Positions 26,243 to 34,546 of a stretch of 64,000 nucleotides of DNA are shown here, in pieces. Made by a program: the position numbers and the translations under genes. The DNA is from Silvanigrella paludirubra (GTDB lineage: Bacteria; Bdellovibrionota_B; Oligoflexia; Silvanigrellales; Silvanigrellaceae). Numbering within the stretch: position 1 is the stretch's first letter; each line of letters starts with the position of its first letter. Location: assembly GCF_009208775.1 (NCBI RefSeq), contig NZ_WFLM01000001.1, positions 847,325-911,324 on the forward strand. Direction: 5' to 3'. Below the pieces are notes generated by a model. That model had not been told where the DNA came from, made no database searches, and saw only the letters and a program-made list of their open reading frames with translations.

Positions 26243-27646
26243 TCACATATTAATTGGATGACCCATAACCGCATGAGCTGCTTCTTTTATTACTTCAGAA
26301 ACAGTTGGATGAGGATGAATAGAATGAGCAAGCTCTTCAATTGTCATTTCCAAGTTGTTACCTAATGCAAACTCAGCAATCATTTCGCTCGCTTTTGTAT
26401 TTACAATATGAACACCAAGGACTTCTCCATATTTTGGATCGATAATGATTTTAACAAAACCATCCGCAATGTCATCTATGCGTGCTTTTGCATTTGCTGT
26501 GAAAGGAAATTTTGCTGTTTTATAAGCACGTCCTGCTTTTTTAAGAGCATTTTCTGTATAACCAATACTAGAAATTTCTGGATAAGTATAAATAGCTGCT
26601 GGATTTGTAAGATAATTGATTGGATGACGTTTTTTGCCAGCAATAATGTCTACAGCATAAAGAGCTTCAGCAGATCCCGTATGAGCTAATTGTGGTGTTG
26701 GAATGACATCACCTACAGCGTAAATACCAGCGATAGATGTTTGATATGTTTTTAGATCTACCGCAATGAATCCACGTTCGTCTAACTTCACACCTACTTT
26801 TTCAAGTCCTATATTTTCCACATTTGGTGCGCGGCCTACACTTAATAACACTTTATCAAATACGCGAGGAGAACTTTCCCCTTCAATAACAACTTCTACT
26901 TTATTACCTTTAGCTGTAATTGATTTTGTTTTAGTGCTCGTCAATACTTCGCAATTTTGTTTTTTAAGCGCTTTTGTTAGCTCTGCTGCTGTTTCATGAT
27001 CTTCGGTTGGGCAAATTTGATCTGCCATTTCTAGAATTGTTACTTTAGATCCGTAACGACCATAGGCAGAAGCAAACTCACAGCCAATCACACCGCCACC
27101 TAAAACAGCCATTGTTTCAGGAACTTTATCCCACGCCCAAATTTCTTCGGAGGTCACAATATTTTTACCATCAACTTTAATATGTGGTAAATGACGTGCG
27201 CGGCTTCCCGTTGCAATTAAAATGTTTTTACAAGTGTAACTTGTTTTTTTTCCATCGGAAGTGACTTCAATTTGTCCTTTTCCAGTAATTGTTCCAAAAC
27301 CACGAATGACATCGACTTTGTTTTTTTTCATTAAAAAACTAACGCCACCAGTCATCGTCTTTACAATTTCATCACGACGTTTGTTCACTTGAGGAAAATC
27401 AAGCTCAGGATTTTCTGCTCCCGCAATTTTAACTCCATAACTTGCAAATTTTTTGGCTTTATCCAACATAAGAGCAGATTGGAGCATAGATTTCGCTGGA
27501 ATACATCCTACATTTAAACATGTACCACCAAGTGTCTGATCTTTTTCAATAATAGCAACTTTCATTCCCAACTGAGTTGCATAGATAGCACCTTCATAAC
27601 CAGCTGGACCACTTCCAATAACAATCAAATCATAATTTGTAGACAT
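26243..27646 (-). CDS. lpdA: Dihydrolipoyl dehydrogenase (E3)
   Basis: 467 residues. The FAD-binding start is IVIGSGPAGYEGAI. The redox disulfide is Cys43/Cys48 in GGTCLNVGCIPAKS. The NAD-binding domain has VLGGGVIGCEFAS, and IYAVGDVIPTPQLAH is the second FAD contact. The catalytic His is in HSIHPHPTVSE. It reoxidises dihydrolipoamide of the E2 encoded 48 bp downstream. Two ATCCTAAAA repeats one helical turn apart precede its ATG. Confidence 0.96.
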   Translation of the reverse strand: MSTNYDLIVIGSGPAGYEGAIYATQLGMKVAIIEKDQTLGGTCLNVGCIPAKSMLQSALMLDKAKKFASYGVKIAGAENPELDFPQVNKRRDEIVKTMTGGVSFLMKKNKVDVIRGFGTITGKGQIEVTSDGKKTSYTCKNILIATGSRARHLPHIKVDGKNIVTSEEIWAWDKVPETMAVLGGGVIGCEFASAYGRYGSKVTILEMADQICPTEDHETAAELTKALKKQNCEVLTSTKTKSITAKGNKVEVVIEGESSPRVFDKVLLSVGRAPNVENIGLEKVGVKLDERGFIAVDLKTYQTSIAGIYAVGDVIPTPQLAHTGSAEALYAVDIIAGKKRHPINYLTNPAAIYTYPEISSIGYTENALKKAGRAYKTAKFPFTANAKARIDDIADGFVKIIIDPKYGEVLGVHIVNTKASEMIAEFALGNNLEMTIEELAHSIHPHPTVSEVIKEAAHAVMGHPINM

Positions 27647-27671
27647 TAAAATTTTTCCTCCAGTGACATTA

Positions 27672-27691
27672 ATCCTAAAAATATCCTAAAA
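27672..27691. repeat. Tandem ATCCTAAAA direct repeat in the lpdA/engB intergenic region
   Basis: ATCCTAAAA occurs at 27672-27680 and 27683-27691, 11 bp centre to centre, so both copies face the same side of the helix. It lies 26 bp ahead of the lpdA ATG and could bind a regulator or overlap its promoter. The site also contains TATCCTA, one arm of the inverted repeat before regB. Confidence 0.35.
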
Positions 27692-27768
27692 GACACTTGG
27701 AATCACCCGCTGTTTGTATGTAGTCTTGCCCTTCGTAAAACGCAACCTTGGGAAAGGGAAAACTCCCC

Positions 27769-28461
27769 ATGCGCGAGATTAAACTACCAAAACAAGATTT
27801 TATATTGTCTCTGTCAGAAAAGAAAACCCCCCTAAGGGTTGAATTTGTTTGTTCCGGTCTAAAAAACGAGGACTTACCTGCATCTTCAGCCCCAGAATTT
27901 GCACTTGTAGGAAGGAGTAATGTTGGAAAAAGTTCTTTATTAAATTACTTAGCAGGTCAAAAACAACTTGCTCGAGTAAGTAATACTCCTGGAAGAACTC
28001 AAACCATAAATTTATTTTCAGCAGAAAAAGGAGAATTTTTTCTTGTTGATTTACCAGGCTATGGTTACGCAGAATCTTCTCACGCCACTCAAGCCCATTG
28101 GGAAAAAGGCATGCAAGCTTTTTTTGAAGGAAGAGAAGGTCTTTTTGCTATATTTATTTTAATTGATATAAGAAGAGAAGTTCAGCCAGAAGACGAAAAC
28201 TTATCAAGATGGCTCCAAAACTTGGGCTTAAAAGTAATCGCCATTCAAACAAAGTGCGATAAAATTCACAAAAGCAAATGGCACGAAATCAGGGAACTGC
28301 ATGCTAAAAAATTGGCGCTTCACCCAAGTCAAATCGTGACAACAAGTTCAGATAAAAAAATAGGCTTATCTGAAGTTTTAAAAATGATGTCTGGAATGCT
28401 TGATTCCCTTGATAAAGAACTAGAGGATTTAGAGAATGACACAGGAGAGCCCTCAAAATGA
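27769..28461 (+). CDS. engB: Ribosome-biogenesis GTPase EngB/YsxC
   Basis: 230 residues from ATG 27769, 10 bases after a purine-rich GGGAAAGGG; a TTG start seven codons earlier is less likely. Motifs: G1 GRSNVGKSS (48-56), G2 NTPGRTQTIN, G3 DLPGYGYA, G4 TKCDK. YsxC/EngB has no extra domains and assists assembly of the 50S subunit. The end overlaps the start of trmL by 26 bp, and both genes are therefore coupled. The C-terminal tail is acidic (LDKELEDLENDTGE). Confidence 0.93.
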   Translation: MREIKLPKQDFILSLSEKKTPLRVEFVCSGLKNEDLPASSAPEFALVGRSNVGKSSLLNYLAGQKQLARVSNTPGRTQTINLFSAEKGEFFLVDLPGYGYAESSHATQAHWEKGMQAFFEGREGLFAIFILIDIRREVQPEDENLSRWLQNLGLKVIAIQTKCDKIHKSKWHEIRELHAKKLALHPSQIVTTSSDKKIGLSEVLKMMSGMLDSLDKELEDLENDTGEPSK

Positions 28462-29059
28462 ATATACTGGTAAACTTGTATATAAATTAGGTGAGAGTCT
28501 TTTATTACAAGAAGATATTATATTAAATAAAAAACCAAAACTTACTTTTGATAAAGCAGGATATTTGGAGCCATTATGCAGAAATGAATTACTAAAATTT
28601 CATCCTGAAGTTGTTTTATATTGTCCCCAAATTCCTCCAAACACAGGCACAATTGCGCGCATGTGTGCTGCTTTTTCTTGTACTTTACATTTGATAGAGC
28701 CTATGGGATTCCATATTACAGAAAAAGCTTTAAGAAGAGCGGGTCTCGACTATTGGGAACATGTGAATGTTTACTTACACAAAAGTTGGGATGATTTTAT
28801 TCTGACTCGAAATAAAAGAAGAATCATATTTATTGAAACAGGTGGCTTGCAAAGTCCAATGGAGTTTCAATTTTTACCCGGAGATCTTTTAGTTTTTGGC
28901 GCAGAAACATTTGGCATACCAAATGAAATCATGAATAAAGAAATAGAAAAAAAGAGAGCACATAAGGTTACAATTCCCATGTTTAATCGAGGTGTCAGAA
29001 GTTTAAATTTATCAAATACCGCATCTATTGCAATGTATGTTGCTATTGCAAAGTTATAA
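28436..29059 (+). CDS. trmL: tRNA (cytidine/uridine-34 2'-O)-methyltransferase, TrmL-like
   Basis: 207 residues. SpoU/SPOUT signature motifs: VVLYCPQIPPNTGTIARMC (motif 1), GAETFGIP (motif 2) and NRGVRSLNLSNTASIAMY (motif 3). They bind SAM in a trefoil knot and methylate the ribose of the wobble base of tRNA-Leu. TrmL itself is about 155-160 residues. This one has about 55 extra residues before the first motif (reading LVYKLGESLLLQEDIILNKK). The extension begins inside the engB 3' end with a 26-bp overlap; a later start with no overlap is not visible as ATG. Confidence 0.85.
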   Translation: MTQESPQNEYTGKLVYKLGESLLLQEDIILNKKPKLTFDKAGYLEPLCRNELLKFHPEVVLYCPQIPPNTGTIARMCAAFSCTLHLIEPMGFHITEKALRRAGLDYWEHVNVYLHKSWDDFILTRNKRRIIFIETGGLQSPMEFQFLPGDLLVFGAETFGIPNEIMNKEIEKKRAHKVTIPMFNRGVRSLNLSNTASIAMYVAIAKL

Positions 29060-29083
29060 AAACAATTTTCATTTTTTGTGTAA

Positions 29084-29112
29084 TTGACACTAATTTAATT
29101 TTACAGTAGATT
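29084..29112 (+). promoter_or_regulatory. Promoter of the hom-metX-metB operon
   Basis: TTGACA (29084-29089) matches the -35 consensus exactly, and TAGATT (29107-29112) is a -10 with four of six bases, with a 17-bp spacer. The expected start falls near 29118-29120, just before the riboswitch P1 helix, so the whole aptamer would be in the leader. Confidence 0.7.
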
Positions 29113-29125
29113 TTATTTATCTTGA

Positions 29126-29247
29126 CTCATCAAGACCAGCTGAGGGACAGGCCCAAAGATGCTGGGGCAACCACTTTATGTTTCTAAATCTCATAAAGAA
29201 AGGTGCCAATTCCTACGGAAACCAAATGTGGTTAAACGAAAGATGAG
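29126..29247 (+). ncRNA. SAM-I (S-box) riboswitch
   Basis: P1 pairs CTCATC (29126-29131) with GATGAG (29242-29247). P2 is CCAGC with GCTGG (29136-29140/29161-29165). The conserved GAGGGACAGGCCC (29142-29154), GGCAACC (29166-29172) and GGTGCCAATTCC (29202-29213) are all present. P3 is CTTTATG/CATAAAG (29174-29180/29192-29198), a perfect 7 bp, and P4 contains AACC/GGTT. The element binds S-adenosylmethionine and lies directly upstream of hom-metX-metB. Sequence and fold are those of the Rfam SAM-I family. Confidence 0.96.
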
Positions 29248-29405
29248 ATCAATGCGCGGCTTTATATATTTTTAGTTATATAATAACGACGCATCTTCGC
29301 CTAATCTCATTTCATCGACTAATCACACGAAAATTTTATGTTTTTATTATTTCTGCATTTTCGCCGAAATAAATAAATTTATTATTTTGAAAAATAGGAG
29401 GTTAG
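29243..29405 (+). promoter_or_regulatory. Expression platform of the SAM riboswitch (RBS sequestration)
   Basis: The 3' strand of P1 plus two bases, ATGAGAT (29243-29249), can pair with ATCTCAT (29304-29310). CTAATCTC (29301-29308) can pair, all eight bases with one G-U, with GAGGTTAG (29398-29405), which contains half of the ribosome site AGGAGG (29396-29401). The two pairings share 29304-29308, so only one can form. With SAM, P1 forms and the anti-ribosome-site is free to cover AGGAGG (off). Without SAM, P1 opens and masks it (on). Translational control is therefore predicted. Confidence 0.65.
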
Positions 29406-29408
29406 ATC

Positions 29409-30395
29409 GTGGTATTAAGTATATTTTCAACACATTTAAAACCAATACATTTACTAGGAGCAGGCAAAGTTGGATGCGCTTTTTTATCTATTTTAAATCA
29501 AAAAAAATATAAAGTAATATCGGTAACAGATTCAAAACAAACCCTATATAATATCTGCGGACTAAATATAAATGAAATTTTAAAGATTAAAGAAATTGAT
29601 AAAGCCCCATTATCTAATTATAAACTTATAAATGATATTTATGAACTTAACTCAGTTAAAAACTCTAACGAAATATATATAGATACTACATCTACAAGCA
29701 TACAAAATTCAGAAATTAGTTTTAATCGATCTCAAAATATTTTAAAAAATGGAAATTTTATTTTATTAGCAGCAAAAGATAGTTTATTTTATGGAATTGA
29801 TCAACTTTTAACAGAATACCCTGGTAAAATAGGAATCAATGCTGCTCTTGCAGGAACGGGAAAAAATTTAATTCAAAATTTAGATACACTAAGGAATGAA
29901 TGTTTTGCCATCTCTGTTGTAGGAAATGCAACAACAACTTCACTCATAGAAGATATTGAAAATGGCTACACATTAGAAGAAGGAATTCAAAGAGCAAGAG
30001 CAAATGGTTTTTTAGAATCTGATCCTACTTTTGACTTAGATGGAACAGATGCTTTAACTAAAATATCAATTGTAGGAAAAGCTGTTTTTGGATATAAATA
30101 TCAAATTGAAAAGATCAATCGTCAACATATAAATACGATAGACCCAGAACTTATTCGCTATAGAAAGCAAAAAGGAAAAACAACAAGATTATTAGGAAAA
30201 GCAAATATTGATGGAACTTTAAAAGTTTCCTATGATGAAGTAGATTTAAAATCACCTTTATGCACAACACCATATAGCGTTACTTACCAATATCACCTTA
30301 AAAATAATTCAGAACTTATTTTTAAGGGGGATGGAATTGGACCTAAAGGAACAGCGCAAGCAATTATGGAAGACTTAAACGCGCTTACACTTTAA
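29409..30395 (+). CDS. hom: Homoserine dehydrogenase
   Basis: 328 residues starting at GTG 29409, seven bases after AGGAGG. The N-terminal NAD(P)-binding domain has IHLLGAGKVG. The catalytic part has the signature LESDPTFDLDGTDALTK, then ISIVGKAVFGYKY. There is no ACT domain, so no threonine feedback by that route. It makes homoserine from aspartate semialdehyde. Position at the head of the SAM-controlled operon with metX and metB means the homoserine made here is meant for methionine. The middle (residues 60-100) is divergent from classical ones. Confidence 0.85.
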   Translation: MVLSIFSTHLKPIHLLGAGKVGCAFLSILNQKKYKVISVTDSKQTLYNICGLNINEILKIKEIDKAPLSNYKLINDIYELNSVKNSNEIYIDTTSTSIQNSEISFNRSQNILKNGNFILLAAKDSLFYGIDQLLTEYPGKIGINAALAGTGKNLIQNLDTLRNECFAISVVGNATTTSLIEDIENGYTLEEGIQRARANGFLESDPTFDLDGTDALTKISIVGKAVFGYKYQIEKINRQHINTIDPELIRYRKQKGKTTRLLGKANIDGTLKVSYDEVDLKSPLCTTPYSVTYQYHLKNNSELIFKGDGIGPKGTAQAIMEDLNALTL

Positions 30396-30444
30396 ACAAA
30401 ATCTAACTAAAATTTAAACAATTTACAATATAGAGATAATAAAT

Positions 30445-31401
30445 ATGTACCCATATTCTTTATTAAAAGAAGGGGTTGGTAAAACACAACTTATTGCCCC
30501 CTATTTTAGTGATAATAAAAATTATGAAATTCTTTTTGAAATAAATGGAAACATAAATGGTCCCATTAAATTTATTTTAGGTGGCATATCTGCATCAAAA
30601 CACGTAGCTTCTTCTTCTTTTAATTTTGAGAAAGGATGGTGGGAAAACATAGTTGGGAAAGATAAATCAATAGATTTAAATAAATACTGTATAATTAGTA
30701 TGGATTATTTAGACTATGATGGTGTAACTACTTTTGATCAGGCAAAAGCAATCATTTTCTTATTAGATTATTTAAAAATAAAAAAAATAGAATCATTTAT
30801 TGGTTACTCTTATGGAGGAATGGTAGCTCTAGCAATTGCTTGTATCTCGCAAAAATTAGCAAATAAAATCATTATTCTTGGAGCAGCTTCTGAAAGTTTA
30901 CCACAATCTTATGCATTAAGATGCATTCAACAAAAAATTGTAGAATTAAACATAGGAACAAAAAATGAAAAAGAAGCTTTAGAAACAGCAAGAAAACTTG
31001 GAATTATTACTTACAGAAGCACAGAAGAATTAAATACTCGATTTTTAGATGATACAAATCCAATTGTAAATTATCTAGATAAAAAAGGAAAAGAATTTTC
31101 ATCAAAGTTTTCATCACAAAAGTTTTTAAATCTATCAAAATCAATAAATAGCCATAAAGTGAATCCTTTTTATATTAAAGATAATGATATTATATTTATC
31201 GGATGCACATCTGATCAAATTATTCCATTAACTCAAATCAAAAAACTTTCTTACGAGTTAAATATTAAAAATATTGTTTATGAAATAGATTCTATTTATG
31301 GTCATGATTCTTATTTAAATGAAACATTAAAAATATCAAATTTATTTCAAATCATTTTCGAAGAACAAAAAAAATTTAAGGAGAAACAAAATGCATATTA
31401 G
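30445..31401 (+). CDS. metX: Homoserine O-acyltransferase (MetX-like alpha/beta hydrolase)
   Basis: 318 residues. Alpha/beta-hydrolase fold with FILGGISASKHV as oxyanion loop, nucleophile Ser122 in GYSYGGM (the MetX-type GxSxGGM), a late Asp in FIGCTSDQIIPL and catalytic His in YGHDSYL. It makes O-acetyl- or O-succinyl-homoserine, the substrate of the next gene. It is about 50 residues shorter than typical MetX and the acyl donor is not clear from sequence. It sits 49 bp after hom and overlaps metB by 11 bp. Confidence 0.82.
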   Translation: MYPYSLLKEGVGKTQLIAPYFSDNKNYEILFEINGNINGPIKFILGGISASKHVASSSFNFEKGWWENIVGKDKSIDLNKYCIISMDYLDYDGVTTFDQAKAIIFLLDYLKIKKIESFIGYSYGGMVALAIACISQKLANKIIILGAASESLPQSYALRCIQQKIVELNIGTKNEKEALETARKLGIITYRSTEELNTRFLDDTNPIVNYLDKKGKEFSSKFSSQKFLNLSKSINSHKVNPFYIKDNDIIFIGCTSDQIIPLTQIKKLSYELNIKNIVYEIDSIYGHDSYLNETLKISNLFQIIFEEQKKFKEKQNAY

Positions 31402-32533
31402 CAACACAACAAAAAAAGTAAGATCGGGAATTGAATTCGATAAACAATTTGGCTCTGTTATTCCTCCCATATATTTATCTGCAAATTATACTTTTGAAGA
31501 CCTAGGAGAACGAAGAGAATATGATTATTCAAGAAGCGGTAATCCGACAAGATCCGTGCTTGCAAATACCTTAAGTGACATTGAAGGAGGAAGCGGATCT
31601 GTTGTTACTTCATCTGGTTTATCCGCAGTTAATCTTCTTCTACAATTGCTAAAACCAGGAGATCTAGTCATTGCACCCCATGATTGTTATGGAGGGACTT
31701 GGCGCATATTAAATGCTCTTTCTCAAAAAGAACATTTAAAAGTTTTATTTTTAGATTTAAATAATACCGAAGAATTAGAGGCTGCATTAAAGTTAAAACC
31801 AAAACAAGTTTGGATAGAAACACCAAGTAACCCTCTTTTAAGAATTGTTGATATTGAAAAAATTTGTTCTCTTGCTCATAAAGTAGACGCTCAAGTAATA
31901 ACAGACAATACATTTTTATCTCCCTTATTACAAAATCCAATCTCTTTAGGCTCTGATTATGTATTACATTCAACTACAAAATACATTAATGGTCATAGTG
32001 ATATTATTGGAGGTTGTGTTGTTGCCAATTCTAAAGAAAAATCAGATGAATTAATGTGGTGGGCGAATGCGACAGGCGTAACAGGTTCTGTATTTGATAG
32101 CTGGTTAACATTACGCGGCTTAAGAACACTTGAAGTAAGAGTAACAAAACAACAAGATAATGCTATTCGTATTGCTGAATATTTAAGTAGCCAAAAGGAA
32201 GTAACAAAAATATATTACCCTGGATTAACTACTCATGAAAACCATCATGTCGCAAAAAAACAGCAAAAAGGCTTTGGAGCTATGTTGAGTTTTGAATTAA
32301 ATTTAGATTTTGAAAATATGAAAACTTTTATTTCTAAATTAAATCACTTTTCTCTAGCTGAATCATTAGGAGGGGTAGAAAGCTTAATTGCACACCCTTA
32401 TAGTATGACTCATGCTTCAATGTCGGCTGAAGCTAAAAAGATTGCTGGAATTTCAGAAGGACTGATTCGTTTATCGGTAGGTATAGAAAACGCAGAAGAT
32501 CTTATTTATGATATTGATAATGCCTTAAAATAA
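31391..32533 (+). CDS. metB: Cystathionine gamma-synthase / O-acylhomoserine lyase (PLP)
   Basis: 380 residues, full length. Cys/Met-metabolism PLP family. The internal-aldimine lysine is Lys197 in HSTTKYINGHSD, and other motifs are DYSRSGNPTR, VTSSGLSAVNL and IETPSNPLL. The enzyme condenses the acylhomoserine with cysteine (or sulfide) toward methionine. Its ATG lies inside the end of metX (11-bp overlap), so they are coupled. It ends 2 bp before a convergent gene. Whether it uses cysteine or sulfide cannot be settled by sight. Confidence 0.9.
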   Translation: MHISNTTKKVRSGIEFDKQFGSVIPPIYLSANYTFEDLGERREYDYSRSGNPTRSVLANTLSDIEGGSGSVVTSSGLSAVNLLLQLLKPGDLVIAPHDCYGGTWRILNALSQKEHLKVLFLDLNNTEELEAALKLKPKQVWIETPSNPLLRIVDIEKICSLAHKVDAQVITDNTFLSPLLQNPISLGSDYVLHSTTKYINGHSDIIGGCVVANSKEKSDELMWWANATGVTGSVFDSWLTLRGLRTLEVRVTKQQDNAIRIAEYLSSQKEVTKIYYPGLTTHENHHVAKKQQKGFGAMLSFELNLDFENMKTFISKLNHFSLAESLGGVESLIAHPYSMTHASMSAEAKKIAGISEGLIRLSVGIENAEDLIYDIDNALK

Positions 32534-32534
32534 A

Positions 32535-33026
32535 TCATTCTAATATTTGAAAATCAAATAACCCGACCGTTCCATCTTTATAAAATAAGCGCACTTGCCA
32601 TAAACCAGTCATAAAAAGCTGCATATTTTCAAGACTTAAACAGCCAAATCCAATTCCTTCGGAAGCTTGGCTTTGTAAATTTGAAGGTAGAGAGGCTTGA
32701 TTTACCGTAGGAGGTTGACTGCCATGACCCATATCTGGCATATATAAGTCTACTTTTTCTACATTTTTATATTGCTCAACACATAATAAAGCTTGTGCCA
32801 TATTTTTAGAGTTTGGTTTTGTCTTAAATTGCAATGTTCCTAAATATTTTGATGTAATAGAGGGTCCTACATCCAGTACCTTACCCGAGTTTTTATCTAT
32901 AGATGAGGTCTTCATAGTATATTCATAATCTAATGGCTTTTGTTTGTTTTTTAAATATACTAAAACAATTCCAACAATTCCAATTAAAATCCCTAAAATT
33001 AATATAATTTTCGAAATTTTTGTCAT
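32535..33026 (-). CDS. FixH/YtkA-like membrane-anchored protein
   Basis: 163 residues with one N-terminal membrane helix (about 7-25) and an extracytoplasmic domain. The domain contains MPDMGHGSQPP (about residue 97) and the later LFMTGLWQVRLFYKDG, the paired pattern of FixH/YtkA-like domains, which occur with copper or cytochrome-oxidase assembly. The two cysteines (ALLCVEQY, GFGCLSLE) are not in a CxxC. It is divergent from regB, with 214 bp between. A link to respiration is inference from family and neighbours. Confidence 0.6.
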   Translation of the reverse strand: MTKISKIILILGILIGIVGIVLVYLKNKQKPLDYEYTMKTSSIDKNSGKVLDVGPSITSKYLGTLQFKTKPNSKNMAQALLCVEQYKNVEKVDLYMPDMGHGSQPPTVNQASLPSNLQSQASEGIGFGCLSLENMQLFMTGLWQVRLFYKDGTVGLFDFQILE

Positions 33027-33193
33027 TTGTTTCCTCCAAAAAATCTTTCACAAAACAACATTCCCCAATTATCTAACTTTCAAATTGAAAAAAGGAAAGC
33101 AACAAAATAAAATTCACCGCAACAAATTACTGCACCCAACTGAAAAGAGCCTTTTCCCACTTGGTAAAATTGTTTAGGTAAGCTAAAAAGAAC

Positions 33194-33211
33194 TAGGATA
33201 AAAATATCCTA
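33194..33211. promoter_or_regulatory. Perfect inverted repeat upstream of regB (candidate operator)
   Basis: TAGGATA (33194-33200) and TATCCTA (33205-33211) flank AAAA, a perfect 7-bp palindrome 30 bp before the regB ATG. It sits in the shared region between the FixH-like gene and regB, so it could be an operator for either. A matching protein is not known. Confidence 0.45.
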
Positions 33212-33240
33212 TTGTTATTTAAACAAAGAGTGGCTTTATA

Positions 33241-34545
33241 ATGTTATTTATTGATTTACATAAAAAAATAAAAAAATACTTTTTAGGAAATCGTTTTCCT
33301 GATGAAAATAGAACAAAATTATTTTGGCTTATACGCCTCCGCTGGCTAGCAATATTAGGCTTATTAATCACTCTTTATTTAGAAATTAAGCTGGAATGGA
33401 TAGCAGATTCTTTTATCGCTCTGTATATTGTTACACTTATAAATCTTATCATTCTAAATTTATGCACTTATTATATAACCAAAAAAATTATAAATATTTC
33501 ATTAAATATTGTATTTTTTCAGCTAATTTGTGATTTAAGTGCAATTACATTTTTATTTGTAATTACAGGAGGAGTTTGGAATCCTTTTGTTCAAATTATT
33601 TTTCTTAATATTATTTTAGGTTCTATTTTATTAAAAGGATTTTCAGCACTTTTATTTTTTATTTACGCTATTTTATGTGTGTTATTTTTACATTATCCTA
33701 CATTTACACCTCCTGCATTTTCTATATATCCAATGAACACAAGGTTCCTGTTACCAGCTCAATTAATTGTAAGTAGTCTTTTATTTTTAATAACTCATTG
33801 GCTTTCATATTCTCTTAGTTCGCAAAAAAAATATTCGGAAAAACTTTTAGAAGATAATAATCGCATAGATAAATTAAGGGCATTGGGAGCTATTTCTGCT
33901 GGTTTTTCTCATGAGTTTGCAACACCATTAAATACAATAAAACTAAGATCCTCTCGACTCATAAGAAAAAACAATTTAGAAGAAAATGATGATATTAAAG
34001 TAATACTTAAAGCAATTCTCCAATGTGAAAATGCAATTAAACAAATGCATACAAAAACTTTATCTGAGGATGAAACAAACTTTGAAGTCGTAAATATTTC
34101 AGAAATTGTAAACAAAATTATTTTAAGCTGGTCTTCTAAAGAAAAATTGATACATTATAATTTAAATTCAAATGTAAAAAAAATAAGCTGTTACATTCCT
34201 ATACTTGCTTTTACAAAAGCATTTATAGATCTATTAGATAATGCAGAACAAGCAAGTAAAATCTCCGAATCAAATAAAAATATTTTTATAATCGTTGAAT
34301 TATTTAAAAAAGATGATTTTATACATTTAATTGTAAAAGATAACGGGATAGGTTGGCCTCAAATTGTTAAAAAATATGCTGGAAAACCATTTGTAACTAC
34401 CAAAGAAAATGGAGTTGGCCTTGGTTTATATAATGGATTTACTTTTGCTTCTGCTGTTGGAGGAAAATTAATTTTATCTGACAATATTAACGGAGAAGGA
34501 GCATGTGCTCAATTTCAAATTCCTGTCTATAAAGAGGGAGCATAA
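33241..34545 (+). CDS. regB: RegB/PrrB-type redox-sensing histidine kinase
   Basis: 434 residues. The N-terminal half is a six-helix membrane sensor (about 30-190), with TGGVWNPF (109-116) matching the GGxxNPF quinone-binding box of RegB. The dimerisation box has His224 in AGFSHEFATPLNTIK. Cys262 (ILQCENAI) occupies the place of the RegB redox cysteine. The catalytic domain has N-box DLLDNAEQAS (Asn334), DNGIGWP and GVGLGL. RegB phosphorylates RegA in response to quinone or redox state. The partner starts at the end of this gene. Family calls come from motifs and gene order. Confidence 0.88.
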   Translation: MLFIDLHKKIKKYFLGNRFPDENRTKLFWLIRLRWLAILGLLITLYLEIKLEWIADSFIALYIVTLINLIILNLCTYYITKKIINISLNIVFFQLICDLSAITFLFVITGGVWNPFVQIIFLNIILGSILLKGFSALLFFIYAILCVLFLHYPTFTPPAFSIYPMNTRFLLPAQLIVSSLLFLITHWLSYSLSSQKKYSEKLLEDNNRIDKLRALGAISAGFSHEFATPLNTIKLRSSRLIRKNNLEENDDIKVILKAILQCENAIKQMHTKTLSEDETNFEVVNISEIVNKIILSWSSKEKLIHYNLNSNVKKISCYIPILAFTKAFIDLLDNAEQASKISESNKNIFIIVELFKKDDFIHLIVKDNGIGWPQIVKKYAGKPFVTTKENGVGLGLYNGFTFASAVGGKLILSDNINGEGACAQFQIPVYKEGA

Positions 34546-34546
34546 T

